A DNA stretch of 64,000 nt, from NCBI GenBank assembly GCA_965243615.1, contig CBDEVO010000003.1, forward strand, positions 5,828,001 through 5,892,000, read 5' to 3'. The notes beneath the pieces were generated by a model. That model was not told the origin of the DNA, did not search any database, and saw only the letters and a program-made list of their open reading frames with translations. The DNA is from JAJEEA01 sp965243615. GTDB lineage: Bacteria; Acidobacteriota; Vicinamibacteria; Vicinamibacterales; UBA8438. Both the position numbers and the translations under genes were made by a program. Shown here piece by piece: positions 55,939-64,000 of this stretch (position 1 is the first letter of the stretch; each line of letters begins with the position of its first letter).

Positions 55939-56307
55939 TCAGAGTACTTCCGGCGCCAGAGAAATGATTCTCATGAACTTGCGTTCCCGAAGCTCGCGCG
56001 CGACGGGCCCGAACACCCGCGTCCCGATGGGTTCGCCCTGCTCGTTGACCAGCACCGCCGCGTTCCGATCGAAACGAATGTAGCTGCCGTCGCGCCGGCG
56101 ATGCTCCTTCGCCGTCCGCACGATGACGGCCCGGACGACCTGACCCTTCTTGACGGCGGAACGCGGGGCCGCCTCCTTCACCGAGGCCGTGACGAGATCA
56201 CCCAGCTTCGCGAAGCGACCGGTCGACCCGCCGATCGGGTTGATGACCGCGATCTTCCGGGCCCCGGAGTTGTCCGCGACCTCGAGGATCGATTGCATCT
56301 GGATCAT
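55939..56307 (-). CDS. rplN: 50S ribosomal protein L14
   Basis: 122 residues, invariant length. MIQMQSILEVADNSGARKIAVINPIGGS and the end RELRERKFMRIISLAPEVL are typical. Sits at the subunit interface. ATG 56307; 93 bp after rpsQ. Confidence 0.98.
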   Translation of the reverse strand: MIQMQSILEVADNSGARKIAVINPIGGSTGRFAKLGDLVTASVKEAAPRSAVKKGQVVRAVIVRTAKEHRRRDGSYIRFDRNAAVLVNEQGEPIGTRVFGPVARELRERKFMRIISLAPEVL

Positions 56308-56400
56308 GGTTCTGTGCTCGCTCTGCCGGGGACCGGGGCGCCTTGCGGCCCGCCCGTCGCCCCCTTCGGTCCCGTCCGACCTGCGGGGACCTGCAGTCGC

Positions 56401-56655
56401 CTAGACCGTCTTCGCCCGTTCGACCACCCGCACGACCGCCCAGCGCTTGCGACGACTGAGGGGCCGGGTCTCGACGACGGCGACGACGTCGCCCTCTCTC
56501 GCGTGGTTGCCAGGATCGTGGGCCATGAACTTCGACGTCCGGCGCTGAATCTTGCCGTACAGGCCGTGGCGCACCCGGCGCTCGACGGCCACGACGACGC
56601 CCTGGTCCATCTTGCTGCTGACGACGACGCCCTGGATTTCTGCCTTAGTCCCCAT
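56401..56655 (-). CDS. rpsQ: 30S ribosomal protein S17
   Basis: 84 residues. MGTKAEIQGVVVSSKMDQGVVVAVERRVRHGLYGKIQRRTSKFMAHDPGN and RPLSRRKRWAVVRVVERAKTV are the standard segments. ATG 56655 lies within the last codons of rpmC (11-base overlap); a frame further upstream is just rpmC in another frame. Confidence 0.97.
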   Translation of the reverse strand: MGTKAEIQGVVVSSKMDQGVVVAVERRVRHGLYGKIQRRTSKFMAHDPGNHAREGDVVAVVETRPLSRRKRWAVVRVVERAKTV

Positions 56656-56884
56656 CCGCTGCTTCTTTCGTCTCGCTCGCCGGCGCCTCGATGCCGAGCG
56701 CGTAGCCACGCAGGAGCGTCTTGACCCGGGCCAGGTCCTGTCGGGTCCGACGCAGCTTGTTGGCCGCCTCCTGCTGCCCCATCGACTTCTGGAGCCGAAG
56801 GCGGAACACCTCCTCGGCCAGCTCCCGCTCGCGCTGCTCGAGGTCCGATACGCCGAGCTCGCGGAGCTCCGTTATCGCCGTCAT
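56645..56884 (-). CDS. rpmC: 50S ribosomal protein L29
   Basis: 79 residues. ELRELGVSDLEQRERELAEEVFRLRLQKSMGQQEAANKLRRTRQDLARVKTLLR, then a short tail (EAPASETKEAADGD). Near the exit tunnel. The ATG overlaps the rplP TGA (ATGA). Confidence 0.97.
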   Translation of the reverse strand: MTAITELRELGVSDLEQRERELAEEVFRLRLQKSMGQQEAANKLRRTRQDLARVKTLLRGYALGIEAPASETKEAADGD

Positions 56885-57306
56885 GATGCCTCGGCTCCCC
56901 CGAACCGGGTGGCGAACCTGGTGTGGATGGGCAGCTTGGCCGCGGCCAGCCGCATCGCCTCCCGCGCGACCGCCGCTTCGACCCCTTCCATCTCGAAGAG
57001 AATGCGGCCCGACTTCACCACCGCGACCCACTGCTCGGGCGCGCCCTTGCCCTTGCCCATCCGGGTCTCCTGGGGCTTCTTGGTGATCGGCTTGTCCGGA
57101 AACACCCGAATCCAGATCTTCCCGCCGCGCTTGATCGAGCGGGTCATCGCCACCCGCGCCGCCTCGATCTGGCGATCCGTCAGCCAGCACGGCTCCATCG
57201 CCCGCAGGCCGTAGTCGCCGAACGACACCGTCGAGCCCCGCCACGCCTTGCCGGTCATGCGCCCGCGGTGCTGCTTCCGGTGTTTGACTTTCTTCGGCAT
57301 CAACAT
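56881..57306 (-). CDS. rplP: 50S ribosomal protein L16
   Basis: 141 residues. MLMPKKVKHRKQHRGRMTGKAWRG, KPITKKPQETRMGKGKGAPEQWVAVVKSGRILFEMEGV. Close to the A-site tRNA. ATG 57306; the family start MLMPKK fits exactly. Confidence 0.98.
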   Translation of the reverse strand: MLMPKKVKHRKQHRGRMTGKAWRGSTVSFGDYGLRAMEPCWLTDRQIEAARVAMTRSIKRGGKIWIRVFPDKPITKKPQETRMGKGKGAPEQWVAVVKSGRILFEMEGVEAAVAREAMRLAAAKLPIHTRFATRFGGAEAS

Positions 57307-57339
57307 GACTGCTACCTCGCAGGTGCCCGGAAACCCCGG

Positions 57340-58020
57340 CTAGGCGCGGGCCCCGCGGCGCGGCACCCGGTACTCCTCGTCACGGGCCAGCCGCGGCTCG
57401 TGACGATCGCCCTTGTACAGCCATACCTTCACGCCGATCTGGCCGTAGGTGGTGTTGGCTTCGGCGAATCCGTAGTCGATGTCCGCCCGCAGCGTCTGCA
57501 GCGGCAACTGCCCGTGCAGATACCACTCGGTGCGCGCGATCTCCGCGCCGTTCAGGCGCCCCCCCACGCGCACCTTGATCCCGCGCCCCCCGAACCGCAG
57601 CGCGGACTCGACCGCCTTGCGCATCGCGCGGCGGAAGGCGACGCGCTTCTCGAGCTGCAGGGCCACCGACTCGCTGATCAACTGCGCATCGAGCTCGGGC
57701 TTCTGAATCTCCTGGATGTTGATGAAGACCTCGCGCTTGGTGCGCCGCTGGATCTCGGTCTTGAGCTTGTCGACCTCGGTGCCCTTGCGGCCGATGATGA
57801 TGCCCGGCCGCGACGTGCAGATGTCGATCTTCAACTTGTTGGCGGCGCGCTCGATCTCGATCTTCGACACGCCGGCGTGCTTGAAGCGCTTCTTCAGATC
57901 GGACCGCAACGAGAGATCTTCGTGCAGGAGCTTGGCGTAGTCGCGATCGGCGTACCAGCGCGACCGCCACGTCTTGTTGAAGCCCAGCCTGAACCCGTAC
58001 GGGTGAACCTTCTGCCCCAT
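57340..58020 (-). CDS. rpsC: 30S ribosomal protein S3
   Basis: 226 residues. N-terminal KH domain (SKIEIERAANKLKIDICTSRPGIIIGRKGTEVDKLKTEIQ) and the C-terminal RRAMRKAVESALRFGGRGIKVRVGGRLNGAEIARTEW. At the mRNA entry. ATG 58020 (MGQKVHPYGFRLGFNKTW). Confidence 0.98.
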   Translation of the reverse strand: MGQKVHPYGFRLGFNKTWRSRWYADRDYAKLLHEDLSLRSDLKKRFKHAGVSKIEIERAANKLKIDICTSRPGIIIGRKGTEVDKLKTEIQRRTKREVFINIQEIQKPELDAQLISESVALQLEKRVAFRRAMRKAVESALRFGGRGIKVRVGGRLNGAEIARTEWYLHGQLPLQTLRADIDYGFAEANTTYGQIGVKVWLYKGDRHEPRLARDEEYRVPRRGARA

Positions 58021-58050
58021 CTCGTCAACTCCGGCCGCGCGCCCCGGTGG

Positions 58051-58151
58051 TCGCGGCGCAGACTCCTAGCCCGGAAATCGTCGCCTTCGGCTCCGATTGC
58101 CGCCCAACCAACCCTCCAGGAGTCCGCACCGTTCCACGGCGCAGACTCCTA
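58051..58151 (-). repeat. Stop-codon-associated dispersed repeat, copy 10 (rplV-rpsC), most complete
   Basis: Begins with the rplV stop: TAGGAGTCTGCGCCGTGG, then AACGGTGCGGACTCCTGGAG and GGTTGGTTGGGCGGCAATCG, GAGCCGAAGGCGACGATTTC. The arms AGGAGTCTGCGCCGT and ACGGTGCGGACTCCT pair over 15 positions (two wobble). A further left arm (CTAGGAGTCTGCGCCGCGAC, 58051-58070) follows in the same direction. Confidence 0.92.
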
Positions 58152-58598
58152 CTCGCTCGACCGCTTCCTCGGCCGCCGCGAGCGCCGCTTCGAACCTCGC
58201 CGGGAAGACCCCGCGCCCGCGCCGGGCCCGCCCGCCGAGACGACGACCTCCGGCCGCTCCTCGACGTGAACGGTCAGGTGCGCCGTCCGCTTGACGATGC
58301 GGAACGCGCGGCCCATCGGCGCGGGCCGGATGCGTTTCATCGACGGTCCTTGGTCGGCGTAGCACCGGGACACGACCATCCGGTCGACGTCGCCCCCCGA
58401 GCCCTCCTTCTGCTCCGCGTTCGCCACCGCGGAACGGAGCACCTTGGCGACGGCGCCGGCTACGCGCTTCTGCGAGAAACGCAGGGTGGCCAGCGCCCGA
58501 TCCACGCTCTGGCCGCGAATCAGGTCCATCACCAGCTTGGCCTTCTGGGCCGAGGTCCGGACGTAACGCGCCGTGGCACGCCCTTCGATCATCGTCAT
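58149..58598 (-). CDS. rplV: 50S ribosomal protein L22
   Basis: 149 residues. ARYVRTSAQKAKLVMDLIRGQSVDRALATLRFSQKRVAGAVAKVLRSAVANAE and the loop MKRIRPAPMGRAFRIVKRTAHLTVHVEE are standard. A basic C-terminal tail of about 35 residues (SSRRGSKRRSRRPRKRSSE) is an extension. The ATG overlaps the rpsS TGA (ATGA). Confidence 0.97.
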   Translation of the reverse strand: MTMIEGRATARYVRTSAQKAKLVMDLIRGQSVDRALATLRFSQKRVAGAVAKVLRSAVANAEQKEGSGGDVDRMVVSRCYADQGPSMKRIRPAPMGRAFRIVKRTAHLTVHVEERPEVVVSAGGPGAGAGSSRRGSKRRSRRPRKRSSE

Positions 58599-58888
58599 TT
58601 GCCCTTGCCGACGGAGGCGGCCTTGTCGCGCTTGCTCGTATGCCCCCGGAACAAGCGGGTCGGCGAGAACTCGCCGAGCTTGTGCCCGACCATGTTCTCG
58701 GTCAGGTACACGGGGATGAACTTCTTGCCGTTGTGCACCGCGATCGTGTGCCCGACCATCTCGGGTATGACCGTCGACCGTCGAGACCAGGTCTTGATGA
58801 CCCGGCGGTCTCCGCTGTTGTTCATGCGTTCGACCTTCTCGAGCAGCGGTATGTCGACGAACGGTCCCTTCTTCAGCGATCGACTCAT
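58595..58888 (-). CDS. rpsS: 30S ribosomal protein S19
   Basis: 97 residues. MSRSLKKGPFVDIPLLEKVERMNNSGDRRVIKTWSRRSTVIPEMVGHTIAVHNG and the end GHKLGEFSPTRLFRGHTSKRDKA. Head of the 30S, bound to S13. ATG 58888; about 103 bp after rplB with nothing recognisable between. Confidence 0.98.
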   Translation of the reverse strand: MSRSLKKGPFVDIPLLEKVERMNNSGDRRVIKTWSRRSTVIPEMVGHTIAVHNGKKFIPVYLTENMVGHKLGEFSPTRLFRGHTSKRDKAASVGKGK

Positions 58889-58991
58889 TGACGCCTCGTC
58901 TCAATCCCGCCCGCGAACGGCTGCCCTGCGAACGCTCCACCTCCCGCCGTGCGCGGCGCCTCGCCGGCCGGCGCCGGGCGCGCGACGCTCC

Positions 58992-59822
58992 TCACTTGCG
59001 CCGCCGGCGGCGCTGGACGATGAACTTGTCCGACGGCTTCCGGCTTCGGGTCTTGTACCCCTTGGTCGGGACGCCCCACGGAGACACCGGGTGCCGGCCG
59101 CCCGCGGCCTTGCCCTCGCCGCCGCCGAGCGGGTGGTCGACGGGGTTCATCGCGACCCCGCGGACGTTGGGCCGGCGTCCGAGCCAGCGCTTGCGGCCCG
59201 CCTTGCCCAGCGACACGTTCTCGTGATCGACGTTGCCGACCTGGCCGATGGTGGCCACGCACTCCTTCAGAATCCGGCGGATCTCGCCCGACGGCAGCCG
59301 GACCGACACGTACTCGCCTTCCTTGGCCACGAGCTGCACGCTCGCCCCGGCGCTGCGGGCGAGCTGGCCGCCCTTGCCCGGCTTGAGCTCGACGTTGTGC
59401 ATCTGGGTGCCGAGCGGGATGTTCTTCAGGGGCAGGGTGTTGCCGGGGAGGATGTCGACACGGTCCCCGGCGACGACGGTGTCGTTCACGGCGACGCCGG
59501 CCGGGTGCAGGATGTACCGCTTCTCGCCGTCCGCGTAGGTCACGAGCGCGATGCGCGCGGACCGGTTCGGGTCGTACTCGACGGTCGTCACCCTCCCCGG
59601 CACGTCGTGCTTGTCGCGCTTGAAGTCGATGATGCGATACGTGCGCTTGTGCCCGCCGCCCCGCTGCCAAATCGTGACGCGGCCCCGGTTGTTGCGGCCG
59701 CCGGACTTGGGCAACGGCTCGGTCAGGGGCTTGTACGGCTTCGTCTCGGTGATCTCGTCGAAAGTCTGCACCGTCTGGAAGCGCCGCCCCGCCGACGTCG
59801 GCTTGTACTTGCGGATAGTCAT
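58992..59822 (-). CDS. rplB: 50S ribosomal protein L2
   Basis: 276 residues. Central to subunit association and peptidyl transfer. SGGRNNRGRVTIWQRGGGHKRTYRIIDFKRDK and the loop KRWLGRRPNVRGVAMNPVDHPLGGGEGKAAGGRHPVSPWG with the conserved His are present. ATG 59822; six bases after rplW. Confidence 0.98.
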   Translation of the reverse strand: MTIRKYKPTSAGRRFQTVQTFDEITETKPYKPLTEPLPKSGGRNNRGRVTIWQRGGGHKRTYRIIDFKRDKHDVPGRVTTVEYDPNRSARIALVTYADGEKRYILHPAGVAVNDTVVAGDRVDILPGNTLPLKNIPLGTQMHNVELKPGKGGQLARSAGASVQLVAKEGEYVSVRLPSGEIRRILKECVATIGQVGNVDHENVSLGKAGRKRWLGRRPNVRGVAMNPVDHPLGGGEGKAAGGRHPVSPWGVPTKGYKTRSRKPSDKFIVQRRRRRK

Positions 59823-59828
59823 GGTGCT

Positions 59829-60119
59829 CTAGGCGCCTTCCAGGAACTCGGGCACGTTCTCGCCGTCGCGCAGCCGGACGTAGGCCTTCTTCCAGTCCGG
59901 ACGCTGGCCCGAGAAGCGCCCCTGCCGCTTGATCTTGCCGTGGTTGATGGACGTGCGGACGCTGGCCACCTTCGACCCGAGCAGTCGCTCGACCGCCTGC
60001 CTGATCTCGACCTTCGTCGCCCGCATCGCCACCTCGAGCACGATGGTGCCCGTGTCCTCGCGCTGGATGGTGGTCTTCTCGGTGACGAGGGCCCGCCGTA
60101 TGACCTCGGTCTCTCTCAT
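59829..60119 (-). CDS. rplW: 50S ribosomal protein L23
   Basis: 96 residues. VIRRALVTEKTTIQREDTGTIVLEVAMRATKVEIRQAVERLLGSKVASVRTSINHGKIKRQGR. At the tunnel exit; docking site for SRP and trigger factor. ATG 60119 overlaps the rplD TGA (ATGA). Confidence 0.97.
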   Translation of the reverse strand: MRETEVIRRALVTEKTTIQREDTGTIVLEVAMRATKVEIRQAVERLLGSKVASVRTSINHGKIKRQGRFSGQRPDWKKAYVRLRDGENVPEFLEGA

Positions 60120-60739
60120 GATGCCAGCACCTGGGTGAGCTTCTCGACCGCGGCGCGCGTCATCACCACCTGCCGGGCGTCGACGACGTCCCTCGCGCCG
60201 AGCCGCCCCGTCGCCACGAAACTGACGTCGCCGAGGTTGCGCACCGCCAGCGCGAGGTTCCCGTCCGGCTGCACGTCGACCAGCAACGCCTTGGACGCCA
60301 CGTCGAGGCGGTCGAGCAGTTCGACCGCGAGCCGGGTGCGCGGCTCGTCGACCCCGAGCCGATCGACGACGAGGACGCCGCCGCCCGCGAACTTCTCCGT
60401 CAACGCGGCCCGCAAGGCGCCGCGCACGACCTTCTTCGGCAGGCGATACGCGTAGCTCCGCGGCTGGGGCCCGAACACCGTGCCACCGGTGCGCCAGATC
60501 GGATTGCGGCTCTCGCCGACCCGTGCGCGGCCGGTGCCCTTCTGGCGCCACGGCTTCTTGCCGGTCCCGCTGACCTGCCCCCGCGTCTTCGTCGCATGGG
60601 TGCCGCGTCGCTCGCCGGCCGACTGGTGCACCACCGATTCCCAGATGACGCCCTGGTTCGGCCGGCCGCCGAACACGGCGTCACTGACCTCGACCGAGCC
60701 GATCTTCTCGTTCCGCAAATCAACGACATCCAGCGTCAT
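60116..60739 (-). CDS. rplD: 50S ribosomal protein L4
   Basis: 207 residues. The loop RGTHATKTRGQVSGTGKKPWRQKGTGRARVGESRNPIWRTGGTVFGPQPRSYAYRLPKKV is standard. In E. coli L4 represses the S10 operon. ATG 60739; 17 bp after rplC. Confidence 0.98.
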   Translation of the reverse strand: MTLDVVDLRNEKIGSVEVSDAVFGGRPNQGVIWESVVHQSAGERRGTHATKTRGQVSGTGKKPWRQKGTGRARVGESRNPIWRTGGTVFGPQPRSYAYRLPKKVVRGALRAALTEKFAGGGVLVVDRLGVDEPRTRLAVELLDRLDVASKALLVDVQPDGNLALAVRNLGDVSFVATGRLGARDVVDARQVVMTRAAVEKLTQVLAS

Positions 60740-60756
60740 GGCGCAACCCAGTTGAG

Positions 60757-61434
60757 CTACTTCTTCCGCTTCTTCGCCGGCGCCTCGGCCGGCGGCGCGG
60801 GCTTCGGCTTGGCGGCGACCGCCTTCCTGATCATGACCACGCCGCCCGGCGCCCCCGGAACCGCTCCCTTGACCACCAGCACGTGCTGCTCGGCATCCAC
60901 CCGCAGCACCTCCAGGTTCCGTATCGTGACCCGGTCGCCGCCCATTCGCCCCGGCCCCCGCATGCCCTTGATGACCCGGGAGGGATAGGACGACGCCCCG
61001 ATCGAGCCCGGCGCCCGGTGGAACATGGAGCCGTGCGTCGCGCGCCCGCCGCCGAAACCGTGGCGCTTCATGACGCCCTGGAACCCCTTGCCGCGGCTGA
61101 CCCCCACGACATCGACGCGATCGCCGTCCGCGAACACCGACGCCACCACCTGCTCGCCTTCCGCCGGTCCGTCGCCGTCCACGCCGACCTCCCGTCGAAT
61201 CCGGGTCGGAGGCACGTTGGCCTTCCGGTAGTGGCCGGCGATGGGCCGGTTCGCGTTGGCCGGCGTGTCGTCGACGAGCCCGAGCTGCACCGCCGCATAG
61301 CCGTCACGCTCGACCGTCTTCCGCTGCACGACGACACACGGGCCGGCCTTGATGACCGTCGCCGGCATGATCGCGCCGTCGTCGCCGAACAACTGGGTCA
61401 TTCCGATCTTCCGCCCGAGGATTCCGGTCACCAT
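60757..61434 (-). CDS. rplC: 50S ribosomal protein L3
   Basis: 225 residues. ILGRKIGMTQLFGDDGAIMPATVIKAGPCVVVQ at the start and GFGGGRATHGSMFHRAPGSIGASSYPSRVIKGMRGPGRMGGDRVTIRNLEVLRVD. The C-terminus ends with a basic/proline tail (KPKPAPPAEAPAKKRKK) of about 17 residues. ATG 61434. Confidence 0.98.
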   Translation of the reverse strand: MVTGILGRKIGMTQLFGDDGAIMPATVIKAGPCVVVQRKTVERDGYAAVQLGLVDDTPANANRPIAGHYRKANVPPTRIRREVGVDGDGPAEGEQVVASVFADGDRVDVVGVSRGKGFQGVMKRHGFGGGRATHGSMFHRAPGSIGASSYPSRVIKGMRGPGRMGGDRVTIRNLEVLRVDAEQHVLVVKGAVPGAPGGVVMIRKAVAAKPKPAPPAEAPAKKRKK

Positions 61435-61477
61435 GATCGTCTGCGTCCGTGCTGCCGAGCCCCACCAGGCCCCTCAC

Positions 61478-61539
61478 CCGCCAATCGCCGCCTGGCGCCC
61501 GACCGACCCACCGGGAGTCCGCGCCGACGGCGCACGTTC

Positions 61540-61542
<3 letters not shown>
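61478..61542 (-). repeat. Stop-codon-associated dispersed repeat, copy 11 (rpsJ-rplC)
   Basis: Begins with the rpsJ stop: TAGGAACGTGCGCCGTCG, then GCGCGGACTCCCGGTGGG, TCGGTCGGGCGCCAGGCGG and CGATTGGCGG. Divergent in both arms and core (GGTGGGTCGGTCGGG), but the layout is kept. Confidence 0.8.
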
Positions 61543-61869
<327 letters not shown>

Positions 61870-61884
61870 GTCTTCTCACCGAGC

Positions 61885-61968
61885 CCGCCCATCGTCGCCT
61901 CCGGCTCCGCTGGGCGCCCAACCAACCCGCCAGGACGTCCGTGCCGTTCCACGGCCCCGACTCCCGGG
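61885..61968 (-). repeat. Dispersed repeat, copy 12 (tuf-rpsJ)
   Basis: GGGAGTCGGGGCCGTGG, then AACGGCACGGACGTCCTGG, CGGGTTGGTTGGGCGCCC and AGCGGAGCCGGAGGCGACG. It starts 18 bases after the tuf TAG rather than at it. Sense orientation. Confidence 0.85.
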
Positions 61969-61985
61969 CCGTCCCGGGGGCACGC

Positions 61986-63173
<1,188 letters not shown>

Positions 63174-63186
63174 GCGATAGCCTCTT

Positions 63187-64000
63187 CTATCTGCCCTGAA
63201 TGCGCGCGACGATCTGTTCGCTGACCGCCTGCGGGACCTGATCGTAGCGTTCGAAGTGCATCGTGTAGGTGGCGCGCCCCTGTGTGCGCGAGCGCAGCTC
63301 GGTTGCGTAGCCGAACATCTCCGCCAGGGGTACGCGGGCGTTGACTATCTGCGTGCCGCCGTGGGCCTCCATCGACTTCACCTTGCCGCGGCGGCCGTTG
63401 ATGTCGGCGATGATGTCGCCCATGTACACCTCCGGCACCACGACCTCGACCTTCATGATCGGCTCCAGCAGCACCGGGGCGGCACGGCGGGCGGCCTCGC
63501 GGAACGCCATGGACGCCGCGATCTTGAACGCCACCTCCGACGAGTCGACATCGTGCGACGAACCATCGAGCAGAGTGACGGTCACGTCCTCGATCGGGTA
63601 TCCGGCGAGGATGCCGGTCGTCACCGCCTCGCGCACCCCCGCCTCGACCGACGGAATGAACTCCTTCGGAATCGCGCCGCCGAATATCCGGTTCTCGAAG
63701 ACGAAACCGTCCCCCGACTGCCCCGGTACGACGCTGAGCTTGACGTGACCGTACTGACCGCGCCCGCCGGTCTGCTTGACGTGCCGGCCCTCGGCCTCCG
63801 CCGGCCGCGTGAGGGTCTCGCGATAGGCCACCTGCGGGCGGCCGACCGTCGCCGCCACCCCGAACTCGCGCCGAAGCCGGTCGACGATGATCTCCAGATG
63901 GAGCTCGCCCATGCCGGAGACGACCACCTGGCCGGTCTCGACGTCGGTCCGCACCTGGAACGTCGGGTCCTCGGTGGTGAGCTTCGCCAAGCCCTGGCCG
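63187..64000 (-). CDS. fusA: Elongation factor G, C-terminal part (cut by window end)
   Basis: Translocase of the ribosome. Only the last 270 residues lie in the window: the end of domain 3 (GQGLAKLTTEDPTFQV, GMGELHLEIIVDRLRREFGV), domain 4 (HVKQTGGRGQYGHVKLSVVPG, FGGAIPKEFIPSVEAGVREA) and domain 5 (GDIIADINGRRGKVKSMEAHGG, RATYTMHFERYDQVP). The canonical EF-G, in contrast to the paralogue at 43567. The frame is open to the window edge. Confidence 0.96.
   Translation of the reverse strand, partial: GQGLAKLTTEDPTFQVRTDVETGQVVVSGMGELHLEIIVDRLRREFGVAATVGRPQVAYRETLTRPAEAEGRHVKQTGGRGQYGHVKLSVVPGQSGDGFVFENRIFGGAIPKEFIPSVEAGVREAVTTGILAGYPIEDVTVTLLDGSSHDVDSSEVAFKIAASMAFREAARRAAPVLLEPIMKVEVVVPEVYMGDIIADINGRRGKVKSMEAHGGTQIVNARVPLAEMFGYATELRSRTQGRATYTMHFERYDQVPQAVSEQIVARIQGR

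Overview
The window is one contiguous, very GC-rich chromosomal segment, dense with genes and almost entirely housekeeping in content. The gene set and order fit an Acidobacteriota genome, probably a Vicinamibacteria (subgroup 6) type. The pointers are a rimP-nusA-infB-ylxP-rbfA-nrnA-truB-rpsO-pnp run, a compact type IV pilus operon with a VKOR-DsbA fusion, ABC permeases without their own ATPase, and a secreted protein of a kind I associate with Acidobacteria. That placement is inference from memory, not a computed phylogeny.

Layout. 1-3.4 kb: the end of asnS, an exported metallo-beta-lactamase-fold protein and an exported protein of unknown function. 3.5-14.1 kb (+): the translation/RNA operon from rimP to pnp, led by an extended -10 promoter and a terminator-shaped leader hairpin. 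14.3-20.0 kb (-): smc and a C-terminal processing protease. 20.3-21.7 kb (+): tatA-tatC behind a clear sigma70-type promoter. 21.8-23.5 kb: an IS1182-family element bounded by a 19-bp inverted repeat. 23.5-25.2 kb (-): proS and a small cupin. 25.4-26.5 kb (+): aroB. 26.5-37.3 kb (-): a ten-gene type IV pilus operon read as pilB, pilT, pilC, a degenerate PilR-like regulator, pilA, VKOR-DsbA, pilD and three minor pilins. 37.7-38.2 kb (-): pyruvoyl-dependent arginine decarboxylase. 38.7-43.4 kb (+): a Yip1-like membrane protein, a periplasmic adaptor and two MacB-like permeases. 43.6-45.6 kb (+): a divergent EF-G paralogue. 45.7-64 kb (-): the str/S10/spc/alpha ribosomal supercluster from fusA (cut by the window end) through tuf, rpsJ to secY, adk, map, rpmJ to rplQ; infA is absent from its usual place.

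The most unusual thing in the window is a dispersed intergenic repeat of about 75-100 bp, present in at least eleven full or partial copies plus two isolated arms. At nearly every intergenic copy the element starts at, or supplies, the TAG stop codon of the upstream gene and lies in the sense direction. Its 5' part folds into a hairpin whose two arms covary between copies, followed by a G-rich core (GGAGGGTTGGTTGGG-like) and a second conserved block. Five copies interrupt the ribosomal protein operon. The first arm of the repeat also forms the 19-bp inverted repeat around the IS1182 transposase. I do not recognise this family. Read as protein, it produces false N-terminal extensions on several downstream genes, so starts were chosen with that in mind.

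Other points: paired GACA-N5-TGTC palindromes in the pilB promoter region, an AAA+ regulator without GAFTGA and Walker B residues inside the pilus operon, a two-cysteine pilin beside a disulfide-forming fusion protein, and tandem 30-bp repeats in the IF2 linker.
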